A DNA stretch of 64,000 nucleotides from Paracerasibacillus soli (lineage in GTDB: Bacteria; Bacillota; Bacilli; Bacillales; Amphibacillaceae): the NCBI RefSeq assembly GCF_034006335.1, contig NZ_JAWDIQ010000003.1. One strand, 5' to 3'. Positions 1 through 10,104 of the stretch are shown one piece after another. Under the pieces are notes generated by a model that was given only the letters and a program-made list of their open reading frames with translations, had not been told where the DNA came from and ran no database searches. The translations under genes were made by a program, and so were the position numbers. The first letter of the stretch is position 1; each line of letters starts with the position of its first letter.

Positions 1-573
1 TTTGATGGTAATTATCTTTAGATTGAACTTTCTTGCAATCTCTTTTAAGTCGTCAACTCGTGCCATTGTTCCATCATCATTCATGATCTCACAAATCACA
101 CCTACTTCTTTTGAGTTTGCTAGTCGCGCTAAATCGATGGCAGCTTCTGTATGACCGGGACGTTGTAACACTCCACCTTCCTTTGATAGAAGCGGGAATA
201 TATGTCCGGGTCGTCTGAAATCACCTGGTAGAGTCTGTTCATTAAGTAATTTTTGAATGGTCAAAGCTCTCTCAAATGCACTAATACCTGTTGTCGTTTC
301 AATATGGTCAATACTAATAGTAAAGGCTGTTCCGTAACTATCTGTGTTAACTTCTATCATTGGTTTAAGTTCTAGGGTATCTGCAATTGATTCAGATATT
401 GGTACACAAATGAGCCCTCTTCCCTCTTTAGCCATAAAGTTAATCATTTCTGACGTTGCAAACTCACCTAGCCCTACAAAATCTCCTTCGTTTTCACGGT
501 CTTCATCATCACAAACAATAATAACCTTACCTGATTTTAAATCTTCTAATGCTTCCTCTATTTTATGGAACAT
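1..573 (-). CDS. ribBA: RibBA, 3,4-dihydroxy-2-butanone-4-phosphate synthase domain (partial)
   Basis: The minus-strand frame is open from an ATG at 573 to the left edge (191 codons). It shows the 3,4-dihydroxy-2-butanone-4-phosphate synthase fold: the acidic loop CDDEDRENEGDF near residue 22, then RPGHIFPL, TEAAIDLARLA and GVICEIMNDDGTMAR. This enzyme turns ribulose 5-phosphate into the four-carbon unit of riboflavin. In Bacillaceae the same protein normally continues into a GTP cyclohydrolase II domain, which would lie outside the window, so the bifunctional assignment is inferred from family and operon position. The start is supported by a GGAAGGGG ribosome binding site about 9 nt upstream. 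It is the third gene of the ribD-ribE-ribBA operon and should be controlled by the FMN riboswitch at 2503-2641. Confidence 0.93.
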   Translation of the reverse strand, partial: MFHKIEEALEDLKSGKVIIVCDDEDRENEGDFVGLGEFATSEMINFMAKEGRGLICVPISESIADTLELKPMIEVNTDSYGTAFTISIDHIETTTGISAFERALTIQKLLNEQTLPGDFRRPGHIFPLLSKEGGVLQRPGHTEAAIDLARLANSKEVGVICEIMNDDGTMARVDDLKEIARKFNLKIITIK

Positions 574-622
574 CGCTTCTATTACCCCTTCCTATTGTTT
601 CGTGTAGAAGATTATCTTCTGT

Positions 623-1272
623 TTACATAAATCCGCTTTCTTTGAGAAAGTCTATTGAAATACTATCTTTATAATTGTGTGAAGCCTTCCTCTCAAAAAA
701 GGAATATACATATTTTCCAATCATATCGAATTCGATATTAACTTTGTCTCCTACATCTTTCAAACCAAGAACACTTTCCTTTGCGGTATGAGGGATGATG
801 GACACGGTCAATGTAGTAGCAGATACCCCAAATATGGTTAAGGAAGTGCCGTCAATTGCGACAGAACCTTTATATAGCGAAAGATGATTGAATTCATTAG
901 GATATTGCATGTAGATATAGATAGCATTTTCCTTTGTTTCTCTTTTGGAAATTTTTCCAACAGTGTCAATATGGCCCGTAACAAAGTGACCACCGAAACG
1001 ACCATTAGCGTTCATAGCTCTTTCTAGATTAACTAGTGAACCTTGTTTCAACTCAGAAAGTGAAGTGCTGTGAAAGGTTTCGGCATAATATCCAAATAAA
1101 ATGAATCATGATTAAAATTCGTTACAGTTAAGCAAACGCCATTCACTGAAATACTATCTCCAAGTGTTATATCTTCTAGGACCTTCTTTGCTTTAATATT
1201 CAGGACGAGTGTGTTCCCATGGGGTTCTATTCTTTGAATGGCCCCTAATTCTTCAATTATTCCGGTAAACAT
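623..1272 (-). pseudogene. ribE: Riboflavin synthase alpha subunit, frame broken once
   Basis: Riboflavin synthase converts two lumazine molecules to riboflavin. The N-terminal barrel is read from 1272 (MFTGIIEELG, GDSISVNGVCLTVT) and the second barrel from the adjacent frame (GGHFVTGHIDTVG, KGSVAIDGTSLTI), as expected for the duplicated-barrel family of about 200-215 residues. The two halves join if one G is restored after MP, near 1078, giving MPETFHSTSLSELKQGS, which is how the family continues. The gene overlaps the end of ribD and precedes ribBA by about 50 nt. A single-base loss in an otherwise perfect housekeeping gene suggests sequencing error, but the sequence as given cannot make the full protein. 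Confidence 0.9.
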
Positions 1273-2409
1273 TCTTCATTTTCCTCCCTATGAAGTGGTT
1301 TTGCCGTAATTTTAATATCCGGCCCTAACTGTTTGATTTCTGTAAAGTGTAGTTGTTTTCCTAATTTCACAAGACTAGGACCTATTCCTCCAACAAATGA
1401 AATAGCATCCTTGCCACCAATAATTTTTGGTGCAATGTAGGTAATAATTTGTTGATAATTATTTTCCTCAATAAATGACGCATGAATTTCCGATCCGCCT
1501 TCTACAAGGACAGAAATAAGCTTTAGGTCACCTAGTTTTTTCAAAACTTCTTGCAATGAGATGGCTTTCCTGTTTTGAGAAATAATTGTTACACCAAGTC
1601 TTTCAAGTTCTATTTTCTTGTTTAAATCAATCTGGCTTCCTGTAAAAATGATGGTTGTCGCAGAACGATCTTGCACAACATTTGCAGACACTGGAATTTT
1701 TAAGTTCGTGTCCAATACAATTCGAATGGGATTTTTTCCACCACGGGGTCTTCTGTGGTTAAAGAGGGTTATCCTGTAGGATGGTATGATTACCTACTAG
1801 TATTGCATCATGTTCGTGACGAAGATGATGTACATCTTGTCTTGATTCAGGAGAGGTAATCCATTTACTGTCACCTGAATTTGCTGCTATCTTACCGTCT
1901 AGTGAAATGCCTGCTTTAATTGTTACGAATGGAGTGTTTGTTTGAATAAAATGAAAAAACTTTTCATTGAGCTGCATCGCTTCTTTTTTACATAAACCAA
2001 TCTCAACCTCAATACCTGCTCTTGTTAACTTCTCAACGCCTTTGCCTGCAACAAGAGGATTTGGATCTAAAGATGCTACAAAGACCTTTCGAATACCTGT
2101 TTTAATAATAAAATCAGCGCACGGAGGTGTTTTTCCATGGTGATTACACGGCTCAAGCGTCACGTACATAATGGCTCCCTTAGCAGAGATTCCGGCTTCG
2201 TTTATAGCATGGACTTCTGCATGGGGAGTGCCAGCCTTTAAATGCACGCCGGTTCCCACCAATTGGCCATCCTTCACTAACACGGCACCTACACTTGGGT
2301 TAGGACTCGTTTGACCTAAAGTAGAACGCGCTAGTAAAAGTGCGAGGTTCATATATTCACTATCATTCATTTCAAAAAGATACTCCCCTTTCGTGATTAA
2401 ACTCTCCAT
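1257..2409 (-). pseudogene. ribD: RibD, bifunctional pyrimidine deaminase/reductase, frame broken once
   Basis: RibD performs the deamination and side-chain reduction steps after GTP cyclohydrolase II. The N-terminal deaminase zinc site is complete (HAEVHAI and PCNHHGKTPPC), followed by the start of the reductase domain (ITSPESRQDVHHLRHEHDAILVGNHT). After DNP at about 1760 the frame closes; the homologous DNPxLT segment and the rest of the reductase continue in another frame (IRIVLDTNLKIPV ... LVEGGSEIHASF ... PKIIGGKDA). Restoring two bases near 1735-1760 would rejoin it. Two starts are possible: ATG 2409, whose AAGGGAG site lies in a hairpin, or ATG 2370 (MNDSEYMNLAL), which fits the B. subtilis N-terminus and follows GGGGAG. 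First gene of the rib operon. Confidence 0.9.
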
Positions 2410-2419
2410 ACAAACAAAT

Positions 2420-2445
2420 CTCCCTTACTAATTTTAGTAAGGGAG
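2420..2445 (-). promoter_or_regulatory. Hairpin covering the ribD ribosome binding site (riboswitch expression platform)
   Basis: An 11-bp perfect stem with a 4-nt loop lies between the FMN aptamer and ribD. On the minus strand its 3' arm reads TAGTAAGGGAG, which is the best ribosome binding site for the ATG at 2409 (10 nt spacing). The hairpin is followed by ATTTGTTTG, only a modest U-tract. It could act as a translational sequester, a weak terminator, or both. That it is the expression platform is inferred from position. Confidence 0.6.
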
Positions 2446-2502
2446 AAAAAAAGCAGTAACAAATAAACGTCAAAAAGCAGTACTTTTGAACAATTTGTTT
2501 TT

Positions 2503-2641
2503 CCTTCTCCCATCCAACTTTTACTGTCGGCTTTGGAATTTTACCAAATCCACCGTATTCATAATATGTATGAATACGGGTTGCGGGCTAAGAGGTGTAC
2601 CTCATCACCGCCGGTTGGGAATTACACCCGACCCCGAAGGA
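2503..2641 (-). promoter_or_regulatory. FMN riboswitch (RFN element)
   Basis: The minus strand carries the conserved RFN landmarks in order: CTTCGGGG, GGGTGTAATTCCCAACCGGC, TTAGCCCGC, a variable stem (CCGTATTCAT / ATGAATACGG), GGATTTGGTAAAATTCC, AAAGCCGACAGT and GGATGGGAGAAGG. This is the FMN-binding aptamer found upstream of riboflavin genes in Firmicutes. It lies about 90 nt before ribD and in the same direction, so it should switch the operon off when FMN is abundant. Confidence 0.96.
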
Positions 2642-2954
2642 AATCCTATTGAATTACAGACGATTATAGCAGAGCTAATTCGTTTGTACAAAAATTTTGT
2701 TTGCTGATTTCTATCAATCAATGAATATCTTTTACGACATGATTTTGAATATAACCGGATTTAATGGCTTTATTTGCTAATCGAAATCATTTCTTAAAAT
2801 CTACTTCATTAGAGCACGTCATAAAGGTGGTACGGTATTGCTTCTTTATCTAATTCACTAATACCTTTTCCTCATTTCATAGTTCTGTAACAGAAATAAA
2901 AGCCTTTATGATGGAATAGGACGCTTTATAAAAACGTTTTTAATAAACTTTTGT
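2642..2954. other. Intergenic region between rib operon and dedA
   Basis: No open frame with a ribosome binding site was found. It must contain the promoter of the rib operon (minus strand, upstream of 2641), but I cannot pick one with confidence. AT-rich and otherwise featureless. Confidence 0.5.
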
Positions 2955-3575
2955 TTAAAGGCGATTACCGCGATTACCCTTTCGTTTTATAAAGACTATA
3001 ACGAGAGCAATAATCAATAAAAGTAATATTGCATAAATGACTTTGGAGTACATTTCCATATATAATACAATTACTTCCCAAGAAGCACCAACTGAAGCAC
3101 CTAAGTATACAAGAACAATATTCCAAATGACAGTTCCTAATGTTGTAAGAGGGAGAAATAATCCCAAATTCATACGTGACATACCGGCGGGAATGGAAAT
3201 CAAACTACGAATTACTGGAACGAATCGACAAAAGAAGACTGTCCAAGATCCATATTTATCAAACCAATTATCTGCCTTATGAATATCATTTTTTGTTATG
3301 CGGAGGATATGCCCATACTTATTTACGATTTTCTCCATCCTTGTTACATCGAGTTGCAAGCCAATGATATATAGAACAATAGCCCCCATAACTGAGCCAG
3401 CTGTCGCTGATATAACGACACCTATCATACTTAGTTGAGATGTAGTTGTCATGAAACCTCCAAACGTTAGGATGACTTCGGAAGGTATAGGTGGGAAAAT
3501 ATTTTCAATTGCAATAAGAACCATAATCCCAATGTAACCAAATTCATTCATCATTTCAGTTAACCAATTTTCCAT
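2955..3575 (-). CDS. DedA family integral membrane protein
   Basis: A 206-residue polytopic protein with the DedA/SNARE-associated signature: FPPIPSEVILTFGG near the N-terminus and RFVPVIRSLISIPAGMSRM followed by a membrane segment in the middle. Length is normal for the family. DedA proteins are membrane transporters or flippases (undecaprenyl phosphate or phospholipid transport has been shown for some members); the substrate of this one cannot be read from sequence. Start at 3575 follows GGGAG with 6 nt spacing. It is preceded on the same strand by a 46-residue membrane protein only about 25 nt upstream, so the two are probably cotranscribed. Confidence 0.88.
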   Translation of the reverse strand: MENWLTEMMNEFGYIGIMVLIAIENIFPPIPSEVILTFGGFMTTTSQLSMIGVVISATAGSVMGAIVLYIIGLQLDVTRMEKIVNKYGHILRITKNDIHKADNWFDKYGSWTVFFCRFVPVIRSLISIPAGMSRMNLGLFLPLTTLGTVIWNIVLVYLGASVGASWEVIVLYMEMYSKVIYAILLLLIIALVIVFIKRKGNRGNRL

Positions 3576-3600
3576 ATTTATCTCCCAAGTTTATTTGTTG

Positions 3601-3741
3601 TTAGTATGTCATTTTAACTAATACAATTCCAGCAATTAACATCCCTATTGCCAATAAGGCGACAAATATATTCGCTGAAATAAGATCTCTTTTATTCAAT
3701 TCATCATGATTATTGTTAATTTTTTCTTTGCTTTTAGTCAT
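3601..3741 (-). CDS. Small single-pass membrane protein upstream of dedA
   Basis: A 46-codon frame with a strong ribosome binding site (AAAAGGAC, 8 nt before ATG 3741). The protein has a charged N-terminus (MTKSKEKINNNHDELNKRD) and one hydrophobic helix of about 22 residues reaching nearly to the C-terminus. No family recognised. Its ribosome binding site, the membrane helix and the tight spacing to the downstream dedA gene (26 nt) are the reasons for calling it real. Confidence 0.6.
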   Translation of the reverse strand: MTKSKEKINNNHDELNKRDLISANIFVALLAIGMLIAGIVLVKMTY

Positions 3742-4003
3742 GAAATCAGTCCTTTTCAATTACTTTGATTCCTTGTCATCTTTTATAAATATCTACCGCT
3801 TAGGTATTTAATATCGTAATTACGGGTACAAACCAACATCACCCGGATTGATTGTAGTTCACATAAACAAGCGATGGACGCTATCATTATCCCTTGTTGT
3901 AGAATTGTATTTCTTTGTATGAATAGATAATAAGTGTCAGGGACCTACTCCTATATAAAAAGGCATAGGAAAAACACTTCTCATCTATTTGTAAATGGAA
4001 ATA

Positions 4004-4390
4004 TCACGAAGTATAAATATTTAAATATAGCCTGATAAATGGGATTTTTAATGTATTAGGGGAGATAATTAGATTGATGCGCACTACAGTGAGAAAACCG
4101 GCAATTTCTCTAGAGAAAAATGCATGGTTAATAAACTTAAAAGGAATAGATTTTCCTAATAAGGTCTGTGTAGATGTAGTAGGGGGAAATAGAACTTCAA
4201 TCTGCCACTTTTGGACGATAGTGTGGACCGATTCCGTTATTACATCAGAATTTGTAATTTTACTAACCATCGAGATAACGGGTTCATCTGTAGGATTAAG
4301 GGAATACTGTGCCATTTTTTCTGAAGGTCCTATGAATACCGAGAAAGAAATCAGTATTAGTAGCATACTAGACAACAAACACCTTTTCAT
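4004..4390 (-). CDS. Secreted or membrane-tethered hypothetical protein
   Basis: I choose the ATG at 4390 because AAAGGAGG lies 10 nt upstream; this gives a 128-residue protein with a typical signal peptide (MKRCLLSSMLLILISFSVFIGP). The remaining sequence (SVHTIVQKWQIEVLFPPTT ... FLTVVRINLIISPNTLK) matches nothing I recognise. Given how many genes here are frameshifted, the C-terminal part may be out of frame. An overlapping plus-strand frame (4074-4493) has no ribosome binding site and is rejected. Confidence 0.5.
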   Translation of the reverse strand: MKRCLLSSMLLILISFSVFIGPSEKMAQYSLNPTDEPVISMVSKITNSDVITESVHTIVQKWQIEVLFPPTTSTQTLLGKSIPFKFINHAFFSREIAGFLTVVRINLIISPNTLKIPFIRLYLNIYTS

Positions 4391-4539
4391 CAACACCAAA
4401 CCTCCTTTCATTCTGAATTCTATAGTATTATATAATAAGCATATATACAATATTTTTTTAATATTAAAGCTAGCTATATTGAATCTTTACTAGAAAATAA
4501 TATGGGCATATCCGGTACTAATAATAGGAGGGAGAAAAG

Positions 4540-4991
4540 GTGAGGCTATATCCTCATGAAGTTATCGAATATATGATTGCGGGTGGGATGATTCTTTTCC
4601 TGCTTATTATCGCGGCAATTTTATATTGGGGGAAAAAGTTAAAGTTTGGATTTTACATATCAACTGTTGTTTTAATTGGAGTTATAACCTTTTTTATCAT
4701 TCGTCCATTTTGGATAGAACATCAAATTAATAAGAAATCCATAGCTTTAGAGGAATATTTGCAAGCGCAATATCCAGATACTACTTGGACTATCTCCGCA
4801 ATCAATTTTCGAGGAAATAAAACACAGAATCCGTATTATTTACTTGTAGAATTTTGGATGACCCTGGCAATATCTATTATTATTATGTATATAAAGATGG
4901 GTCGACAAAGCAGATGGGCGGAGAAAGTGGCGGGTCCTTTTTATCTGATCAAAAGTATTATGAACCGGATGAGGATGTACCCTATCCATAA
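4540..4991 (+). pseudogene. Membrane-anchored hypothetical protein, DUF3139-like, frame broken once
   Basis: A GTG start at 4540 follows TAGGAGG. The protein has two N-terminal membrane helices (IAGGMILFLLIIAAILYW and FYISTVVLIGVITFFII), then an extracytoplasmic part (ALEEYLQAQYPDTTWTISAIN ... YYLLVEF). At about 4855 the frame goes wrong: adding one T to the TTTT run gives VEFLDDPGNIYYYYVYKDGS and a tidy hydrophilic C-terminus that stops at 4991. The repaired second half (a short alpha/beta domain ending ...EDVPYP) resembles DUF3139-type proteins; this assignment is from memory and weak. Function unknown. Confidence 0.55.
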
Positions 4992-5321
4992 AGTCATCGC
5001 CTATAAGACCCATACCTCCATATTTGTCGATAAATCTATATAATTCAAGAACGTGACATCAGACCTATTTATTTTTATTGATTTTTCTAAGTAAGCACTA
5101 AAAGCCTATTATACAAAATGTGTAATTCATTATTTTTATCCTACTATAATTTAACTTTATGACTGATAAATCATTTTTATATGCAATAATGCCGTATCAG
5201 CATTGCTTCATCATAGGCTATAAGCACTATTGTAAAATACATACAAGCCCATTATAATTATAGCGCATTCTTAGCGACCCCCCATGAAGTTTAGGGATTT
5301 TAGGAATGTGTCAATCAGTTA
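4992..5321. other. AT-rich intergenic region upstream of the M60 adhesin leader
   Basis: No supported gene. AT-rich with several TATAAT-like strings, so promoters for the leader at 5322 are likely here, but no single -35/-10 pair stands out enough to report. Confidence 0.4.
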
Positions 5322-5408
5322 CCAGGGAGTACACCATTACTTTTTGTCTAAAAGGTAGACAAAGTAAATTACTCTCCATAAGGGTAACTTTTTTTGTGTA
5401 CTCCTTGG
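5322..5408 (+). promoter_or_regulatory. Structured leader, three-way junction with internal terminator-like hairpin
   Basis: Three helices can be drawn by eye. P1 is 13 bp (5322-5334 with 5396-5408, one G-U). P2 pairs 5337-5349 with 5357-5367. P3 is 7 bp (TTACTCT 5369-5375 with AGGGTAA 5381-5387) and is followed directly by CTTTTTTT, so P3 alone looks like an intrinsic terminator. The adhesin ribosome binding site (GGAGG, 5421) comes 13 nt after P1. It does not match any riboswitch class that I can recall, including purine, c-di-GMP-I and preQ1. Confidence 0.5.
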
Positions 5409-8400
5409 GAAATTCTATGAGGAGGAATAGGTATGAAGGTAGTTGCGGCTGCAGCTATAGCGGCCATGTTATTGACTGGTGCAAATGAGCCAGTTAATGC
5501 CTTAACGCAGGACTTTAGCGTTAAGAGTTTGACGATGCAATTGGATGATGAAGGAGGTGTTAAACAATCCAATCAAGCAATCGTACAGAAGTTTCATCTA
5601 TATAACAGTGATTTACTAGATGACTATAATAAGGAATTTAAAATGAACATGGATAATATCCAGTCGATTACGAATAACGGTGGGACTATCCAGGATCACC
5701 ACTTAAAAATGCCATTGATGGTGATATGAACACGCACTGGGAAACAGGAAAACCTAATAGCGCCATATTCTCTAATGAGGTTGAATTTACGTTAAATAAG
5801 ACAACAACATTAAATAGAATTGTATATACTGCTAGACAAACAGGTGCAAAGGGGAAGGGGTTTGCCCAAGCGTTCGATATCTATGGTTCAACAACAGATA
5901 CTGGCGATGATTACACACTTGTCTCAACAGGTTCATATTTAGGTTCTACGGGAGACACCATAGAAATTCGATTTGAACCGACTACATTTAAACGTCTGAA
6001 ATTTGTATATAAAGATGTGCATCAAGAATGGGCAAGTGCAGCGGAATTTCAATTTTATCAAGAAGATATCGTTTCTGAAAAGATGGAGCAATTATTTACA
6101 GATGACACGTTTAGCTCCGTCAGTAAAGAGTTTCGTACAATCGAGGCACTAGACAAACTAGAAAAGGAAGCGCAAGGTCATCCGCTATACAAACAATTTA
6201 AAGAAGATATTGATAATGCGAGGATTTTATTAAATAGCTCCAAGATAACAGCCACTACAGCTGAAACAAAGGCATTTAATTATTATGCCAATGCACCATA
6301 TACGCAGTTATTTCAGATGGATTACGAAAATATCAAAAGTATCCGAAATAACGCGGGACACTACAGTAGCGCTGTAATCGAACATGCTGTTGATGGTGAC
6401 TTACAAACTTATTGGGAAACGAATAGGGCCAATGCGAATGACTTCACAAATGAAGTGGAAGTAGAATTTAAAGAAGCTGTGGAAGTCAATCGACTTATAT
6501 ACGGCGCCAGGCCATCAGATAATAAAGGTTTTGCTGAGGAATTTGAAATCTATGTTTCCCAAACGTCTAAAGGGGATACATATCAACTTCTATCAACCGG
6601 AAAACATAAGATAGTAAGTGGATTAGTAGAAGCAAAGTTTAAACCAACTACAATGAAGCGAGTTAAATTTACGTTCAAGAAATCAAATCAGAACTGGGCT
6701 ACTTTATCTGAACTAGCATTCTATAAGGAAGACGTTGTAGCAGATCAAATAGATGATATGTTTACAAATGGATTAATGAATGAATTAAAGCCAGAATATG
6801 ATTCGAAAAGTAAAATTGAGCAATTAGAGAAAAAGATTGCAAAGCACCCTCTAGAAAAGCAGTTACAAATAAAGATAGATATCGCCAAAGATATTCTAGA
6901 TAGCGATCATGAGTCAAAAGAAGTTGTGGTAACCGCCTCTCAGCGGGGAGACTCTGGTTCAACTGCATCGGTGCATCAGATTCCAAGAACTTCATTTTCT
7001 CTTGATACGTTTGGAAGATATATAGTACCTGGAGAAACGATTCAAGTATTTGTTGATGCAGATAAAGATGGTATCATGCCAAATTTAGTGTTCGGACAAA
7101 TAGCTGATGATAAGAATGGCTGGATTAGAAGATATCCATTACAACAAGGTTTAAATAAAATTACTGCACCAAACTTTGAATCAATGAATCCTGCAATAAT
7201 TTATGTGGAGAATCCGGCTTTACCAAGCGAACAAGCCTATGCTCCTAAAATTAGATTAGTAGGTGGGACTGATTTTCCTGTTTATTATCACGGAAAAACG
7301 GACCCAGCTCAGTTTAAAAGGGATTTAGAAAAGTACGTCAAGAATATTAGTACAGATGATACTGATTTTTCTAAGGGAAAACCAAAAGACGTTGTATATA
7401 ATGTTGCAGAGCTTGTTTCGGAAAATAACACAATTTCAACGAGTGCTGCTGGGGCTTTAAAAGGGATACAGGAATTAGGTTCAACAGGAAAAACAGTTTC
7501 CGATACAATGGATGAATGGGAACTAATGTGGAAAGATTCCAAAAAATAAGTGGTAATGTGGAAGATGACCCAACCCTAAAAATAGAAACTTCCCCGCGAA
7601 GTTTACATCAAGAGTATTTACAAAAGGCCCTTATGGTTGGTCTGACTGGGGTTACACTGGGTATAACGGAGGCGATTCTCCTAAAAGAGATGGTGGTTTC
7701 TTTAAACAAATAGTGAAACCGATTAGCTTCCCAGGAAATGACGATTGGGCTTACTACCATGAATGGGGTCATAATATTAATAATTCCATTATGGAACACG
7801 GTGAGGTAACAAATAATTTATACGCCGTGATCATGCGGAAAAAGATGAATAACAATTATGATGATCGAGCAGATTGGGATTCCTTATACAGAAGATTCCA
7901 AGGTGAAGAAGTAAATCATGGTTTCTTTACTTACTTAGGTGTGCTTTTACAAATCCAGTATTATTATGGAGAAGATAGTTATGGGAAAGCCTCTCGTGTT
8001 GCAAGAACAAATCCCGATGGCATTATGGACGGATTAGATAATCATTTACAACGATTAGTCATCGGCTTTTCGGTAGCTACAAAAACCGATTTAACAACAT
8101 TTTTTGATGACTGGGGATATGTAAAGGCTACTGAAAAAATGAAAGAGAAAGTTGCCCATTTACCTAAACCTGACGTGAAATTAGAATACATGCATAGTTT
8201 AGGAAGAGATTATAATGGTACTGGTTTTTCAAAGGATGCAAAATTAACGATAAATACCATAAAAGTAGATACAGAGAATAAACAAAATACGATTACGTTT
8301 GGTATAGATAAGACAAATAGAGATGCTGCAATGGGGTATGAGATTTCAAGGGATGGAAAGGTGATTGGCTATACAACTAGCACCTCCTTTGTTGATGACG

Positions 8401-10104
8401 ATATAGATCCGAGTAAATCTTATCTTTATGAAGTGGTAGCTTACGATAAAAAGTTAAATAGTATACAACCTGAAAAGGCGAATTCAAAAAAACCAAACTT
8501 ATCTGTAGAGGAATTTGTAACATTAAAATTACGACAAGATTATGATCCCATGGATTATGTCAAAGCATCCTCGTATTTAGGTGATGATATAACACAGGAT
8601 GTAACGGTAAAGTCAAATAACATCGACATTACCAAAAGGGGAAATTATAAAGTTGTTTATGAAGTGAACAATGGAGGAATAAAGGAAACAAAAACCGCCA
8701 ATGTAACGGTGACAAGTGATTATACCTATCTCTCAGATATAAATGAAAAGTCGGCTGAAATTGAATGGGGTAGTCTGAAAAAGGACTTATCGCCTGCCGG
8801 TGGTGCAATTACACTGATTAGACAAGGAATAGATGTTACCTATCCAAAAGGAATCGGTGCACACGCGAACTCGGAAGTTGTTTACGATGTTCAAGGAGTA
8901 GGTTATGACTTTTTTGAGAGTTACATTGGCATCGATCAAGCAGTAAAAGGCCAACCTTCCTCGGCAACATTTGAAGTGTGGATTGATGGCAAAAGAGAAT
9001 TTACGAGCGGTGTATTTAAATCAGATACGGAACACGAGTTTATTCGCGTCCCTGTTACAGGTGCTAAAGAGATAAAACTTGTTACGACAGATGCAAACCA
9101 AAATGGAATTGCTTCGGATCACACAGTATGGGCTGAGGCTAAATTCACTTTAGAAAGTAGTAAACCAAAACTTACGATACCTCCATCTGTTGCAACGAAG
9201 GTCGGTGTTCCAATCGATTTGGATGACACTTATGAAGCAAAAGACCCAGAAGATGGTGATTTAACTGACGCTGTAAAAGTAACGGGTATCGAAAAGGTAA
9301 ACTTCGATGTGCCTGGTAAGTATGAGATTATTTATTCTGTAACAGATAGTGATGGTAACAAAGCATCTAAAAAGAGAATCGTTTCTGTAGTTGATATGGA
9401 TAACTTTACTTATTTATCTGATTACGATTGGATACATACTGAAAATAATTATGCTGGACCTAACAAAGATGTTTCAATAAGCAGTAATCCATTGAGGCTA
9501 ACAGATAAAGATGGTAATGAAGTAGCTTACAAGAAAGGTATAGGGGCACATGCTAACTCCACCATTGTTTATGATTTAACAGAAATCAAAGCTGCTTATC
9601 TTAGTTCTTATGTAGGTGTTGATCGCCAAATGTACGGTACCATTGGCTCGGTCGTGTTCCAAGTGTACGTAGATGGACTTAAAAAGTTTGATAGTGGTTT
9701 AATGAATTCTAAAGATCCACAAAAATACTTTGAGGTAGATATTAGTGGAGGAAAAGAATTAAAAATAGTCGTTACGGACGGTGGTAATGGTAATGGGTCT
9801 GACCATGCAACATGGGAGATACCAAATTACATTTTGCTGGTGAAGAGCAAATTACCACAATGGTAGATCCTGTAAACAGTAAGAGTAATCAAGTGACAGG
9901 AATAACGAAGCCTCATACAACTGTAACTGTAAAAGATGAGGTAGAAACAAACCTTGGCGAAGCACCAGTTGATGAAGCAGGATACTTTGAGGTTGAAATA
10001 CCAGTACAAGCTGCTGGAACAAAATTAAAGGTAATTGTTTCAGATAAAACTGGCAAAGTATTGGATGAAGTAGTTGTAGAAGTAATAGAGGCCCCGGAAA
10101 TAGA

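Noticed and set aside
4074..4493. Plus-strand 139-codon frame opposite the secreted protein
   Set aside because: The opposite strand has a signal peptide and an AAAGGAGG site; this frame has neither.
5322..5408. Purine-type or c-di-GMP riboswitch
   Set aside because: The junction has three helices as in purine riboswitches, but the kissing loops and conserved junction bases are absent, and the GEMM core is not found.
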